NCBI GenBank assembly: GCA_014905825.1
Contig: JACGCN010000016.1
Coordinates: 372,001 to 436,000 of the forward strand
Length of the DNA: 64,000 nucleotides
Source of the DNA: Lyophyllum atratum
Lineage: Eukaryota > Basidiomycota > Agaricomycetes > Agaricales > Lyophyllaceae
Direction: 5' to 3'
Shown here: positions 26,052 to 37,047 of the stretch, in pieces
How positions within the stretch are numbered: position 1 is the stretch's first letter
Layout of the letters: every line of letters begins with the position of its first letter
Program-made: the position numbers and the translations under genes
Notes under the pieces: generated by a model
The model's input: only the letters and a program-made list of their open reading frames with translations
The model's database searches: none
Told to the model about the DNA's origin: nothing

Positions 26052-27530
26052 ATGCCAGCCCCAGACAACATCGTAAGCCCCTTCTCCCCCCTCCCGCCCT
26101 TCCCCTCCCCCCTTCCCACTGACCCCCGTCCCGCCCCCCCCCAGGAACGCCGCAAAAAGACGCCAGACCTCGACCTCCTCCTCGGAACGTACCACTGGGT
26201 CTGGCACGGCCACCCCTCCTCCGACTTCCAAATCATCCCCCCTTCCCCCTCCACACCAGTCGAGGAATGGGGCGCCCTCGCCCTCGCCCTCAAACCCCGC
26301 ACCCGCGTCGCCAAGCCCGCCAACATCGTCGGTGCGTTCCAGCTCCTCCAGCAGCGCGCCGACGGGACGAAGAGGCCGCTAAGGGGGCTGTTCACGGGGC
26401 TCACGCCGCGCCGCGGGAAGAGCGGGGCGGGGACGTGGAATATCAAGGACGTGGTGTGGGATTCGCCTGTGGAGGAGGTGGAGGAGATGCCGACGGAGGG
26501 GCATAGGCTGTGGGTGTCAGAGGTGGTGGATGATAACGGGCATCCGTTTGTCGGGATGTACATCACCGAGGGGCCGGAAGGGGATGAGGAAGGGGAGGGA
26601 GAGGGAGGGGGAGGCGGGGAAGCGTGGGAGGTGGTGGGGAAGAGGCAGGGGGAGGAGTATGTTGCGGGGAAGGGGATGGAGTGGGAGGGGCTGACGGAGG
26701 GCGAGATTGAGCGGCTGGGGCTGTTGTTGGGGGAGGATGTGGATGCGGATGCGGAGGTGGATTTGGATTTGGATGAGCGCGAGGCGGGAGGGGTGGTCGT
26801 GGGGGGTGTCGTGGTTGAGGATGCGGATGCGGAGGTGGACCTGGACGAGCGGGAGGCGGCAGGGGTGGTCGTGGGGGGTGTAGCGGTCGAAGAGACTCCA
26901 TTAATCCAGCCTGAGGAGGTGGCCCCCGACGCGAGTGAGGTCCCGACGACGGGGCCGGAGGAGCCACCGGCCGTGGCGCTGGAGGAACCGCTGGAGACGA
27001 TAGTGGCGCCTGTGGATCCGCTTGATGCGCCTCCGGGCATCTTTGCGCCGCCCATTGAGACGATTGCGCCGGCTACGCCTATCGATCCGCGAGAGGATGC
27101 TATCATTGAGGAGGAGGCGGTGGAAATCTCTGCTGCGGAGCCTAAGAGCCTTCCGGAAAGGGGAATCGTAGAAGAGCCTCCTGATGTGGAACTCCCGATA
27201 CGGACTGCGGACGCAAAGAAAGCAGGAGAGGAGAAAGATAAGGAGAGGAGGGAGAGGAGCGTCACAGAGGAAGAGTACGAAGCTCCGGTTGAGGTGCCGG
27301 CTGTGGAGGCTCTCAAGACAGCGGGTGCTGCGGAGGAAGAGGTTATCGTGGAGGAGGCGGAGGAGATGCCGATGTTGGGTGTTACGGATCTCATCACGGA
27401 GAGGGCCGTCCTGGAGGCTTTGAACGACGATGACACGGAGAAGACGATTCCGAATAAGAGAAAGGCCGCTGACGCTCAGATTGTGCCGCAGGAGGAGGAA
27501 CCGGAGCCGAAGAAGTTGAGACTCGATTAG
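26052..27530 (+). CDS. Acidic low-complexity protein, unknown function
   Basis: Not recognised. Two exons are proposed: 26052-26072 (MPAPDNI) and 26145-27530, joined by a 72-nt GTAAGC...CCCAG intron with a strongly pyrimidine-rich 3' part, giving 468 residues. The N-terminal 130 residues look folded (DLDLLLGTYHWVWHGHP, NIVGAFQLLQQRADGTKRPL, GTWNIKDVVWDSP, HRLWVSEVVDDNGHPFVGMY). The rest is Glu/Asp/Val/Pro-rich with a duplicated segment, then a basic C-terminus (KTIPNKRKAADAQ ... EPKKLRLD) that resembles a nuclear localisation signal. An unspliced start at 25836 would add 72 residues and translate the intron. A nuclear protein is a guess. Codon use goes from C-rich to G-rich after about 26360. 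Confidence 0.65.
   Translation: MPAPDNIVSPFSPLPPFPSPLPTDPRPAPPQERRKKTPDLDLLLGTYHWVWHGHPSSDFQIIPPSPSTPVEEWGALALALKPRTRVAKPANIVGAFQLLQQRADGTKRPLRGLFTGLTPRRGKSGAGTWNIKDVVWDSPVEEVEEMPTEGHRLWVSEVVDDNGHPFVGMYITEGPEGDEEGEGEGGGGGEAWEVVGKRQGEEYVAGKGMEWEGLTEGEIERLGLLLGEDVDADAEVDLDLDEREAGGVVVGGVVVEDADAEVDLDEREAAGVVVGGVAVEETPLIQPEEVAPDASEVPTTGPEEPPAVALEEPLETIVAPVDPLDAPPGIFAPPIETIAPATPIDPREDAIIEEEAVEISAAEPKSLPERGIVEEPPDVELPIRTADAKKAGEEKDKERRERSVTEEEYEAPVEVPAVEALKTAGAAEEEVIVEEAEEMPMLGVTDLITERAVLEALNDDDTEKTIPNKRKAADAQIVPQEEEPEPKKLRLD
26742..26891 (+). repeat. Tandem coding repeat in acidic protein
   Basis: Two adjacent units of 78 and 72 bp encode DADAEVDLDLDEREAGGVVV... and DADAEVDLDEREAAGVVV..., ending GGVVVE and GGVAVE. 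The second lacks one LD dipeptide. Near-identity at DNA level points to a recent duplication. Confidence 0.85.
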
Positions 27531-27746
27531 TTCTTTATAATCTACTATCTACTATCCTAACGCCTGTTATAGCTAATGTATCGTAGTCCATCCCGAATTT
27601 TATCTGGTTCTGAACGCGTAACATTAAACGCGTATTCGTCATGTGATCCAGCATTTCGACCACGTGCTCACAAAATTTCGAGCTTGTAAGTTGGAAAGCG
27701 AACCGCGATCTGGGCATCCTCCTCCCCATCCTTGCTGCTCAGCGCT

Positions 27747-30031
27747 ATGGCGAAACACCCGCGCAAGAAACAAAAGACCTCGAAAGGGGTCAAGGAGATT
27801 CAGCCCCTCGGTGCTGACCCCCTCACAGACGATGCGAGCAAGGACGACGAGGAGCGCCGGCTCGAGAGCATGCTCTTTGGGACCAAGTTCGTGCCCAGAG
27901 ATAACACGATACCCGTGGGCGCTGCTGTGGCGCACGATGTGGATCAGCTGGACTTGGCTGGGAATGTGTTTAATAATCTTATGGACTCGGATGTGCGTTG
28001 CTTTATTTTCTGGTGAACAGGTTTATTTACTTGGCTTTTTTGGGGAATCTATAGTTATTCTTCGTCGATGACGGAGCTCTCCCAGACACTGGGCTAGAGG
28101 ATGACCTCCAAATACACAGCGAAGACGAGGACGAACACGAACCCTCAGCTTTTGACGACGACTCAGGCTCAGAATCCTCCTCCTCCCACCCCTCCTCCTC
28201 CTCCTCCTCCTCTTCTTCCACATCCCCATCCCCCCTCACAAAACCCACGCCCCCGCACACCCTCCAAAAACCACGCAACCCCCCCGCATGGACAGACCCC
28301 TCCGACCCCCGCTCCATCTCCCTCTCCGCCCCGCGCCTCCGCAAGCTGCGCGACGCCCCCTCCGAAGACACCCTCTCCGGCCGCGAGTACGAGGCGCGCC
28401 TGCGGCGGCAGTACGAGCGCATCAATCCTGAACCGGCGTGGGCTGTCAAGGCGCGAAAGGACAAGGCGAAGGAAAAGGAAAATCTGGATGAGGAAGGGGG
28501 TATGAAGGAGCTGTTGGCGTCGACGGAGGGTATTCTGCTGGGGAAGCAGCAGAGGCAGAAGACGGTGCTGCCGGCGGGGACGCTGGAGATTGAGAGGCTG
28601 CGCGATGCGAATCTGGCGGCGCAGGGGGCGGGGGGCGGGGAGGTGAAGGTGGTGGCGTTCCACCCTAGCGAGCGGGTGCCTGTGCTTTGTGTGGGGAGTG
28701 CGGATCGGAGGGTGCGGTTGTTCAATGTACGTTCTTCTCTTTTTTTCCCATTCTCCAAATCCGTACGGTATCGACATTTACTAACGGGTATTTTCCGACT
28801 ATACAGATCGACGGGCACACCAACCCCCTCCTCCAAACCCTCCACATCCCCTCCCTCCCTCTAACCTCCCAATCCAGCGTATCCTTCCACCCCCTCGGCG
28901 CCTCCCTCCTCCTCACCGGCCCCCGCCCCTTCTTCTACACACACGACCTCCAATCAGGCCTCACCACCCGCCACGCCCGCGGGCTCTGGGGGACTACCTT
29001 CAACACCCTGAACGACACCTCCTCTTCACGTAAACGCGGGCGCGCCTCGGACAAAGGCGGCGGAGGAGGAGGCGGGGAAGGCATGGAAGTTACGTCCTTC
29101 AGCCCACGCACCGGCTCCCTCCTCGCCGTCGCCGGGCGCGGCGGGCACGTGCACCTCGTGGACTGGACCAGCGGGGCCGGGCAGGTCGTGGGGTCGCTCA
29201 AGAGCGGCGGGGGCGGGGGCGGTGCGCGGGCGCTGTGGTGGGCGAGTGAGAGGGAGCTGGCGGTGCTGAGTGGGGACGCGGAGGTGTATTTGTGGGATGT
29301 GGGCGAGAGGAGGTGTGTGAGGAGGTGGAGGGATCAGGGCGGGTTTAGGGGGGCGGGGAGGGTTATGAGTGGGGCTTCAGGGGGTGGGGAGGGGAAGGGG
29401 TGGTTGGCGGTTGGGTGAGTGGTTTTTCCTTTTCCTTTTTTTGGGATTGGGTGTTTTGGAGGCTGATGGTTGGGTAGGTCGAACACGGGCTTCGTTAATG
29501 TGTACGGAAAGGATTCGTTCGCGCCGGAGGGGAGTGGGAACCCGAAGCCGCTGAAGAGCATTGCGAACCTGACGACGGCGATCTCGTCTATACGGTTTAA
29601 TCACGACGCGCAGGTTATGGCGGTAGCCAGCCAGGAGAAGAAGGATGCTATGCGACTTGTGAGTACCTCTTTCTTCTTCCTCCTGTGTCCCTTTCTTTTT
29701 TCTACCTTTCGTCTTGGCTCCGTTCTCCTTACGAATGTCCTGTCTATCCTAATTATCTGTTCCTCCCTCTTTCCTCGTTCCTTTCTCTTCTTCTCTGAAC
29801 ATTATCTCTTATCACCTTTCACCTCCGCGTCCTGTCCCATCTTACCAACCTCCTGCTATACAGATCCACACACCCACCTTAACCTCCTTCTCGAACTGGC
29901 CGACGTCAAGCACGCCGCTGGGCCACGTCACGGCCGTGGACTTTTCGGCAAGAAGCGAGTATGTCGCTATTGGGAATACGAGGGGGAGGGTGTTGTTGTA
30001 TCATTTGAAGGATTATGGGTATGGGGTTTGA
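27747..30031 (+). CDS. UTP18: U3 snoRNP subunit Utp18 (WD40)
   Basis: Component of the small-subunit processome in the nucleolus, needed for 18S rRNA maturation. Five exons (27747-27992, 28055-28726, 28807-29414, 29478-29658, 29864-30031) sum to 624 residues. The N-terminus is basic (MAKHPRKKQKTSKG), then comes EERRLESMLFGTKF, an acidic/poly-Ser stretch (28100-28220), LSGREYEARLRRQYERINP, and a WD40 propeller (VVAFHPSERVPVLCVGSADR, SVSFHPLGASLLLTGPRPF, VTSFSPRTGSLLAVAGRGGH, VYLWDVGERRCVRRWRD, ISSIRFNHDAQVMAVASQ, VTAVDFSARSEYVAIGNTRG), ending LLYHLKDYGYGV. Ending right after the last blade fits Utp18. The fourth intron (205 nt) is long for this window. A second copy of the tail lies downstream. 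Confidence 0.93.
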
Positions 30032-30088
30032 TTGGGAGTTGGTTTGGAGGGGAGATACCGTACGCAGGCCTAGACGTACTCGCCATCG

Positions 30089-30136
30089 GGGCGTGTCCTG
30101 CTATATCATCTCAAGGATTACGGTCTTGGCGCTTGA
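30089..30136 (+). pseudogene. Second copy of the Utp18 C-terminal tail
   Basis: Fifty-seven bases after the UTP18 stop, the sequence again reads GRVLLYHLKDYGLGA followed by a stop. It is preceded by a weaker match to YVAIG. Codons differ at most third positions (CTC/TTG, TAC/TAT, GGT/GGG) while amino acids match. It is either an old duplication or an alternative last exon. Confidence 0.6.
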
Positions 30137-31457
30137 GTCGGTTCGTAGGATGGATATCGTACGCATGCGCAGGTGAAGGCAAAACTGCGAAATACTCTGG
30201 AGTCGCCTTGTTCGCTGCATCGCGTGAACTTGGAGGCTAATGTGATTCTGAGTTGTGCCACGTCGAGTGAGATGAAGAGATTATTGAATGAAAGGATGAC
30301 GACACGCCATAATACGTATGTATATTTCGAGGATGAGTGCGAGTTGTGTTCGCGTAAGATGTAGTCTCGACATCAGCCGCTACGGATTTGGTACACTGTT
30401 GGGGTGTAATGATACCTTGAAGTTATCATCCCCCTGAGCCCTCAAACAATTCCCAAAACGCAACACTCCATTTTTCTGACTGAACGTTGCGCACTCTCTC
30501 ATTCAGATAAAACATTGCGATAAATGACAAGGCGACTGGGTTCGAGTCTACGTAAGATGCGATGCTTAAGGGTTATCATTTGCTCGGAAGAAGGTTCCCC
30601 TTGGTTCTAAGATAGGACGGACCTCTGTCGATTTTTGCGTGTCTTGTCATTGTCCTATCGATCCGTCCAAAAAGTTCAATGTGAAAATGATTTTATGATT
30701 GTAGAACGAAAGAACGACTGATGGTGTCTGTCTAGGAAAAGCTTAGTGGCAGTAGTAAGAAATAGCGTGGTCGCGTAGCTAGGTAGGACAAATGAAACAA
30801 CTGAACATCATGGACTTGACTCATCGAGCATCCTGTTCCGCCACTCCGGATGAAAGAAGTTTCTCTTTGAATCCCGCCACCTCCGTTTAAATTTTTGTGC
30901 AACTTGTCATGACTCATGATCGCATCGATCAGGAGTAATTCAATGAACCTGCGTATCACGTACGATGAGTTCGTACGACAACCCGGACATCCCTGTCGGG
31001 GGCATGTACATATAAGTATCGATCAACCGCCAGACAAGTACCATAACCATGATATTAACCACAACACATGGAAACATCGATTTGATGATACACATGTAGA
31101 CGCGTGAAAGACCGGGGAATGTGTATATGTACAAGTGTGAAGTTTGACAGAAAAAGAAGACCCGGCTGAAGTGCGGAGATTGTGCGGGTGATAGCATGGC
31201 GGTGCGTGCGTGGAGTTGAGGATATCTGACCAAGCGCAAACAAGACTTGAAGGGATAGCAAACTCTAGCAGGTGGAGAAACGCATCCAAAGGGAGAACAG
31301 AAGGGACGGGTCGAAGAAGCGGCCTGAAGCTGACGCGAGCAGACCCAGCAGCAAGGGACGTGAGAGCACCGCCAGTACGGGTACTTGGGGACGCTTTGAT
31401 CGGCCATGAAAAAACATAAAACAGAGAATAAGTCGTCACGTACACAAATGAACCTGT
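30137..31457. other. Intergenic, 3' sides of UTP18 and SPO22
   Basis: 1.3 kb between convergent genes. Short frames only, none with family resemblance. A GGGTTCGAG stretch near 30540 was considered as a tRNA T-arm and dropped. Confidence 0.4.
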
Positions 31458-34400
31458 TCATCCGGAGTTGTAGCGTGAAAGCAGGTGCGTGTATGTTTCG
31501 GAAATCTACGCGCACGGAGCATGCATGTAGGGGTCGGTGACGTATGCGCCCACGATCACTCACCTTCTCAGCACGGTCCTTGCCACCTGGGACAAATCTG
31601 CAAATCACAGTCGATGCTTCGAACCATCGCTTGGCTTCGTCAAGTATGGAGCCGCTGTTTGGGGTGTCCCGGTGAGTCCCAACGGGCTCGCTAGGGGGAT
31701 ATTTCATGAGAAGACGAACTGCAGACACTCTGTGCCGGTATTGTAGGACGTTGCCAGAAGCCATTGGCGTTCGTCCATGGGGTACGGCTGTAAGAGGGTG
31801 TGGTAAAGAAGACAATCACATCGATCAGCGGTGACGCCCGCACAGCGTATAGAACAGGTGACTAGTTCGGACCTCGTCAATGTCATCATGGCTATCTTCG
31901 ATCACCGAGAGTGCTTGTTCGACATAGCCGATGGCCTTGACCCTGTCCTCGGATGTGTTGCGCGCAAGGAGGATCGTGCAGATCGCCCTTAGCCATCTCG
32001 AAAATTTCTCCACCGATAGGTGATTGTGATCCAGGCTCGCACGCAGAAGCGCCTTGGGAGCGCCCATCTCTAGGATCAGTGATTCCTTATACGTGACGAG
32101 TCTGACCAACCTCTAGGCATCCATACAAAACTAGGGGGCGAAATCGTGTGAGCGATGATGGGCGATGGTGCTGTCGATGACAGTTTCGAAGGAAGAAAGG
32201 CATAACCCACCATTGATCGGGCAATCTCTTTCTACCCACTGCCCCGATGATTGAACACGAACAGTCAGGAGTGATTCCGTGAGGGACGTGATCCAAAGGA
32301 CAGACCAGTATGTCAGCAACTGCTTCGTACGTGCCGAGCGCCAATGGCCCCGAATTGACTATTTCCTGGGTGCATACGTACAGCTTCGATCAGTGAATGG
32401 TAGCGCCATGAGGGCACAAACTTACATGCACCAAGGGCGGTATTTGGTCCCAATCCTTGGCTTGGGTCAGGAACTCCGCTTCAAAAACCTGTAACGTGTG
32501 GATAAAGTATCGTATACGAAGAATCTCTTCTTCTTTCTTGATTTTGCCGTTCTCCAAGATAACATTAATCCGCTTCTTACACGCAGCGATTTCCGCGGTG
32601 ACGGCAGGTACTTGGCCCGGCTAGAAGGGGCATAGGTCAGCCATTGCAAACGGTCGTGAGGATAGGAATAGGACAATTCGCACATCGATCTTACTGTCGG
32701 AAACAAGTGTTTCACGGGCGGAGAAGACTGGCACATTATCATGAGTAAACGGACCCAGGCATGGCAGGTGACGGAGTATCACCATGTCCCGATACCGCGG
32801 AGAAGCTGGCATTGATAAGATGCAAATACATGTCCGGATCCACGTCAACCGGGGATGCCTGGCAGAGGGCCTCTAACAGCTAGTTCCCGGAAGAGGTCGA
32901 GGGTGTGGCATTTTGGTATGGTACGAGGACCTACCTCTTTCGCAACATCAAACAGGTCCGCGATCCTGTCTTCGCATCGTTCCCACTCTGTACATCCTTG
33001 GACAGCGCAGTTGTATGCGGTTCTCCATAGCCATGAGACATCTTTGCTTATCAAAGACATCGCTTTTTGCGCGCATGCAGCTTCCGTCAGAATCTTGGCT
33101 GGTAAAGTATGGTGTGAATGATGTGGGAACATTCTAGCGTTCGAGGAAGACACACCAGAATGGAAATGATTCACCACGGTGTCAATCAGAGTTGTCCTGG
33201 AAATCCAGAGACGCGATGAGAAGATCCGCCGGCAGAGATAGATAAGTAGCTGACCAACCTATTGGCCGTGGGTTCGACCAACAAGCCCAAGGCAAGCCTG
33301 ATGATACAGCGAATCAATGTCATAGCTTCTACCGCTGTCTCACCGCTGTTATCGAGTTTCAGGGTCTTGAGAAGCGCCTCAAGCACCGACAGAAGAACAC
33401 CCTTCATCTCTGACTGGTGCGAAATCTGTGTGGCAAGAAGCAGCATATTGCGGTCAAAGTCTGGAGCTTTCTGCATCTCTCGTACTGCCCTGATTGCTAC
33501 GAGATGTTTGCGTGAGTAGTGCGGTGTTCACAGACCGTTCGGGGTGTTCGAACCTTCGTCTTCCAAACCTGGTCGAGGTATCCGTTTGTCAGCTCGCGAT
33601 ATCCACGTGTATTCGCTGTCCCCGAGTACTTGTGGGTGGCAACTGACCTTGATGGATCGCGATGAGAAACATGACATAATGGGTCTTCCCCTCATTGGTG
33701 GGACAACGGCGGATCACCGTGGACGCACGGGCGTACTCCCGATACTCGATATAACACAAAGCGGCTTTGCGGAAACACTTCGCACTTGCCGTAGGACTGT
33801 TCACCCTGAAAAGTTTATGGCTACCGGCCATAAACCAGTCCGCAGCTTCCGACCACTTCTTGGCGTGGTAGTGCCGATCTCCATATTGCCACAGCAGCTG
33901 AAGTAGCGAACGATCAGCCTCACGTTCGAGAATAAGTGGTGGAACGAACAGTCAGACATGCTGTTGTGAGAACAGTGGCGAGTTCAACTTCAGCTTGACA
34001 CAAAGCTGGTATATGCTTGATGCGGTAAGAAAGGCGGAGAGAGGTAACTATGAACCAGAGTTACGTACATGTAAAGGCTGTGTCGACGGCCTTCAGGGCT
34101 CGTTCGTGACCTTCGTCTTTTGCGCAATGGAAGATCAGCGATAAAAGGAGGCGGTCAACGCAATCCTGTCCTGTTCCATGAAAAGCTAATGCCTTCTGCA
34201 AACAATGCTGATGGACAGCCGTAACAAGGACGCTTGAGCAACCCTTTTTCAGTTCGCGTTCCTTCAAACTCCGAAAGGCCCGGGGGCATAGACATGACCT
34301 ACTGTTGATGGTGGAGGGTCCTCAGATCTTGAAGGACGCTGAGACGAAGTGGCGTTAAGGACAGGTTCGAACGATCACGTATGCGAAAGATTACTCTGTG

Positions 34401-36215
34401 ATATTGGTTTCTGAGCACTCCATGTGATCGATTATGGACTTGAACGCTGGTCAGGTCGAACGGACGCATTTAGACTAAGAGCCCAAATGAATGAACCAAA
34501 ACGACCAACCATCAAGGAGGGTTGCCTCCCCTGCCTTTCTTCGTTTAAGGGTGGCTAGTCTCAGCCATCGAAGTTCACGATACCCGGAACTTGCCTAAAT
34601 GAAAGGAACAATTGAGTGTTATGTCGGAGCATTAGCAATCTAACGATCTTACATGATCAGGGGAAGAGTCTATGGATGGGACGAGCTCCTCAAGAGTAGC
34701 TTCGGCCCTGTCATATGATCCTGCGACAAAATATGCTCTAGCTATAGTTGCAAATCAGTGATGTAGTCCCAGAACTAATGCGAACGAAAGAACCTAGGGC
34801 CTGTAAGATAGATATCTGATACGTCCATGGTCAACGGGACAATTCTCGGACAATAGGATGATACGATACGCACTTTCAGCTCCGCGACGCCGAGTGCCAC
34901 ATTGTCTACGAGGGGATCCGCCAGTGCAAAGGCCTTCTGGAGCCAGTTAACCGCATCTGCGGACTTGGTGCCGTCAGGCTCTTCTAGCATCGATTTGCCA
35001 ATGCGGTGGAACTTGGATGCCAAATGCTGCCGCTATATTTGGATCGGACCCTTGAGATCATACTGATGCTGTAGTTCTAAAAGTAGAAATCTTACAAGGT
35101 GAGGGGGAAGAAGGGCGAGGCGTTGATCGTCATCTGCATCCACGTGATGGGTCATCGGTCTGATGAATACGGGTAGAGGGAACAACTGACTCACCTGTTA
35201 TCTTTTGTGACATGAAGTCCGCGACAGTGCAGTTGTTCTCTTTCCATGCCTAGAATGGTTATTAGGACCATCAGTGTGCGAACGATGGCGTGAGGTACAC
35301 ACCGCCTCCATTCGGCTGGAGAAATAGATCACAGCACCACACGCTACGGCACTCCGATGGCCACCATCCGGATCGTCCGCGTTCCTCAAGAGCTCTTCAT
35401 ACTACCACGATAGTTAGTGGAGGGAATATTATATTTAGTGGGTCAACAAATGCCTAACCTTGGCTGCGCTCGTTAATACCCTTGCTGCCAGATCGTGCCT
35501 TCCCACTTCTGATGGGAGAATCAGTCGCGTTCAACGACCGAAGTGATGAATGGTGCAACCATACCGGAAATAGTGGCTCCCGTTTTGCTCGCCAATTGGA
35601 GTACGTGCAACAGGCCTTACGAACACTAGGTCAGCCCGAGGAGACTCACACGCCCGGGAGCACACTGGCAAGTCCGGTAAAACGAACTTTCTATCCCCGG
35701 CTTCATCTCTAACCCTGCCTCAATGAGACGGAACGCCGCAAGCCTAACTGGTTGCTCCTACGTGGTAAGGCCACGGAAAAACAAGGGAAGGAGACGGAAA
35801 CACACGCGCTGCTACGAGCAATCCGTCGTCTTCCGGTGTCTTGCGCATAAGGCCAGATATGTTCCAGAGATTAACACCTGGAAGTTTCCATTAAGTGGCG
35901 TTGTTTGTTCTCTGACAGTGGGTACCGACCTTCCTGGTCCAGGCTGTCAGCGAGATGGATCCAGGTCTTGTTGTTCGACCTTGGGCGCTGTTCTGAGAAA
36001 GACTCTGCCAAAGAAGCTACCTGATGGAGATCGTTCGTTAGAGATGGTCGCGTCAAAGGCGTAATATCCTCCAGCTGCGATTTTGTCGTCAAGAGAATTT
36101 CTAGAGAACAAGGACTTGTTTAGGAGATGAAATGGGGGTGGAAACCCTTCATACCCTTGATTGCATCGTGTATCTGCTGCAAGCTACGGGCAGGCTTTCT
36201 CTTGCTCTCCGACAT
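31458..36215 (-). CDS. SPO22: Meiotic ZIP4/SPO22 TPR protein
   Basis: Meiosis-specific scaffold of the ZMM/synapsis-initiation group that promotes crossovers and synaptonemal complex assembly; built of TPR-like helical repeats. The start is placed at MSESKRKPARSLQQIHDAIK (36215). Recognisable pieces in order down the minus strand: SENKQ.. (35900); ASKFHRIGKSMLEEPDGTKS with ADAVNWLQKAFALADPLVDN (34860-35020), the SPO22-domain core; KALAFHGTGQDCVDRLLLSL (34170); SAKCFRKAALCYIEYREYAR with ASTVIRRCPTNEGKTHYVMF (33660-33800); APDFDRNMLLLATQISHQSE (33400); AAVQGCTEWERCEDRIADLF region (32960); LDEAKRWFEASTVICRFVPG (31600); and a last exon ISETYTHLLSRYNSG ending 31458. More than a dozen short introns chop the gene; many exon ends are approximate. 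Confidence 0.85.
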
Positions 36216-36421
36216 GAACGATCTGGACCTGGAGTAACCAGTAGTGGTAAATTCGTTGTACGCGACGGTGGTGGTGGGAAAAGCGTCAATGTCACAATGT
36301 GACCTCACGCGTCCATTCACGTGATGCCGCTCATCTTGGGCCGGTGGCACCGGTTTGTTTGTGACGCGTCCCCGTTCTTGTTCCAGCACGATTCTGACAG
36401 GAGCTCATATCACATTGGAAC
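36216..36421. promoter_or_regulatory. Bidirectional promoter SPO22 / small membrane protein
   Basis: 206 bp between divergent start codons. It pairs a meiotic gene with a small, probably constitutive membrane-protein gene. No TATA box; a CACGTGATG segment (about 36318-36326) contains a CACGTG box. Confidence 0.5.
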
Positions 36422-37047
36422 ATGGCCCAAAGCTCCGAGCCAGCTTCCGAGCTGGGAGTGTATCAAGTCCCACCTGATGCCGTACTGCGAGCGGTGCAGG
36501 CAAGTTTATCTCGCCCCTGGACTGGGATAGCATGAATCAAGATCGCTCACGTCGCCACAGGAAGCCAAAAAGGAGGGTCTCTTTGCTGGCCTTTCATCCG
36601 GGTTAGCATCAGGCGAGCATAGTTTCTTAACCGAGATAGGGCGCAATTGCAATCAAAGTTTTTTCTTGTCATCAGCTGTTCTAGGTCAGAGGCTCATGGG
36701 TTTCAACAAGAACAAAACCATCCTTTGTGGCACTCGTAAGCAATAGGGCTCTATTTTTTTCTCCATATTGCAAAATAGAACTGACTAACAACGTCAACCC
36801 CATTACACCCCGCACGTTCCTAGTGACTGCTGCCCTTGCCGGCTACCTGTTCACCCAGGTTTGTATGCACCCTCGATTCTACGCACAGCAACGTCATCAG
36901 TAATACTGCTGACGCTGCCACCATCTCCTACAGGCCTTCACCGAAACACACCTTGCCCAGCTGCACGAGGAAGCACGTCGGGTCTCCCGGCAATCCAATA
37001 CCGGCAATCCCCAGTTCTCGAGTGCCCAGCAAAGCGATATCAAATAA
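36422..37047 (+). CDS. Small predicted membrane protein (OCIA-like), two GC-AG introns
   Basis: Five exons (36422-36499, 36561-36612, 36676-36735, 36824-36858, 36934-37047) sum to 112 residues. The N-terminus MAQSSEPASELGVYQVPPDA is polar. GLFAGLSSGLASAVLGQRLMG and KNKTILCGTLTAALAGYLFT (plus QAF) look like two membrane segments joined by a short basic loop, followed by a polar helix (THLAQLHEEARRVSRQ). This hairpin plan resembles small mitochondrial or endosomal OCIA-type proteins, but that link is tentative. Introns 1 and 2 begin GCAAGT and GCGAGC; no nearby GT keeps the frame. Introns 3 and 4 have normal GT. Confidence 0.75.
36500..36560 (+). other. GC-AG intron 1 of the small membrane protein gene
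   Basis: 61 nt, exon junction CAG|GCAAGT ... CCACAG|GAA, phase 0. The donor matches the strict consensus expected when GC replaces GT. Confidence 0.7.
36613..36675 (+). other. GC-AG intron 2 of the small membrane protein gene
   Basis: 63 nt, exon junction TCAG|GCGAGC ... ATCAG|CTG, phase 1. The join gives LASAVLGQRLMG. The only nearby GT (36602, in CCGGGTTAGC) would shift the frame. Confidence 0.65.

Noticed and set aside
26012..27436. 474-codon Ser-rich minus-strand open frame antisense to the acidic-protein gene
   Set aside because: Mirror of GC-rich Glu/Val/Asp codons; the plus strand has a clean intron join, a folded N-terminal part and a basic C-terminal tail.
30530..30560. GGGTTCGAG stretch resembling a tRNA T-arm
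   Set aside because: The flanking 5-bp stem does not pair and no anticodon or acceptor arm could be folded.
36500..36620. GT donor alternatives for the GC introns
   Set aside because: The only nearby GT (36602) gives phase 2 and breaks the frame with the clear acceptor at 36676; for intron 1 none keeps the frame.
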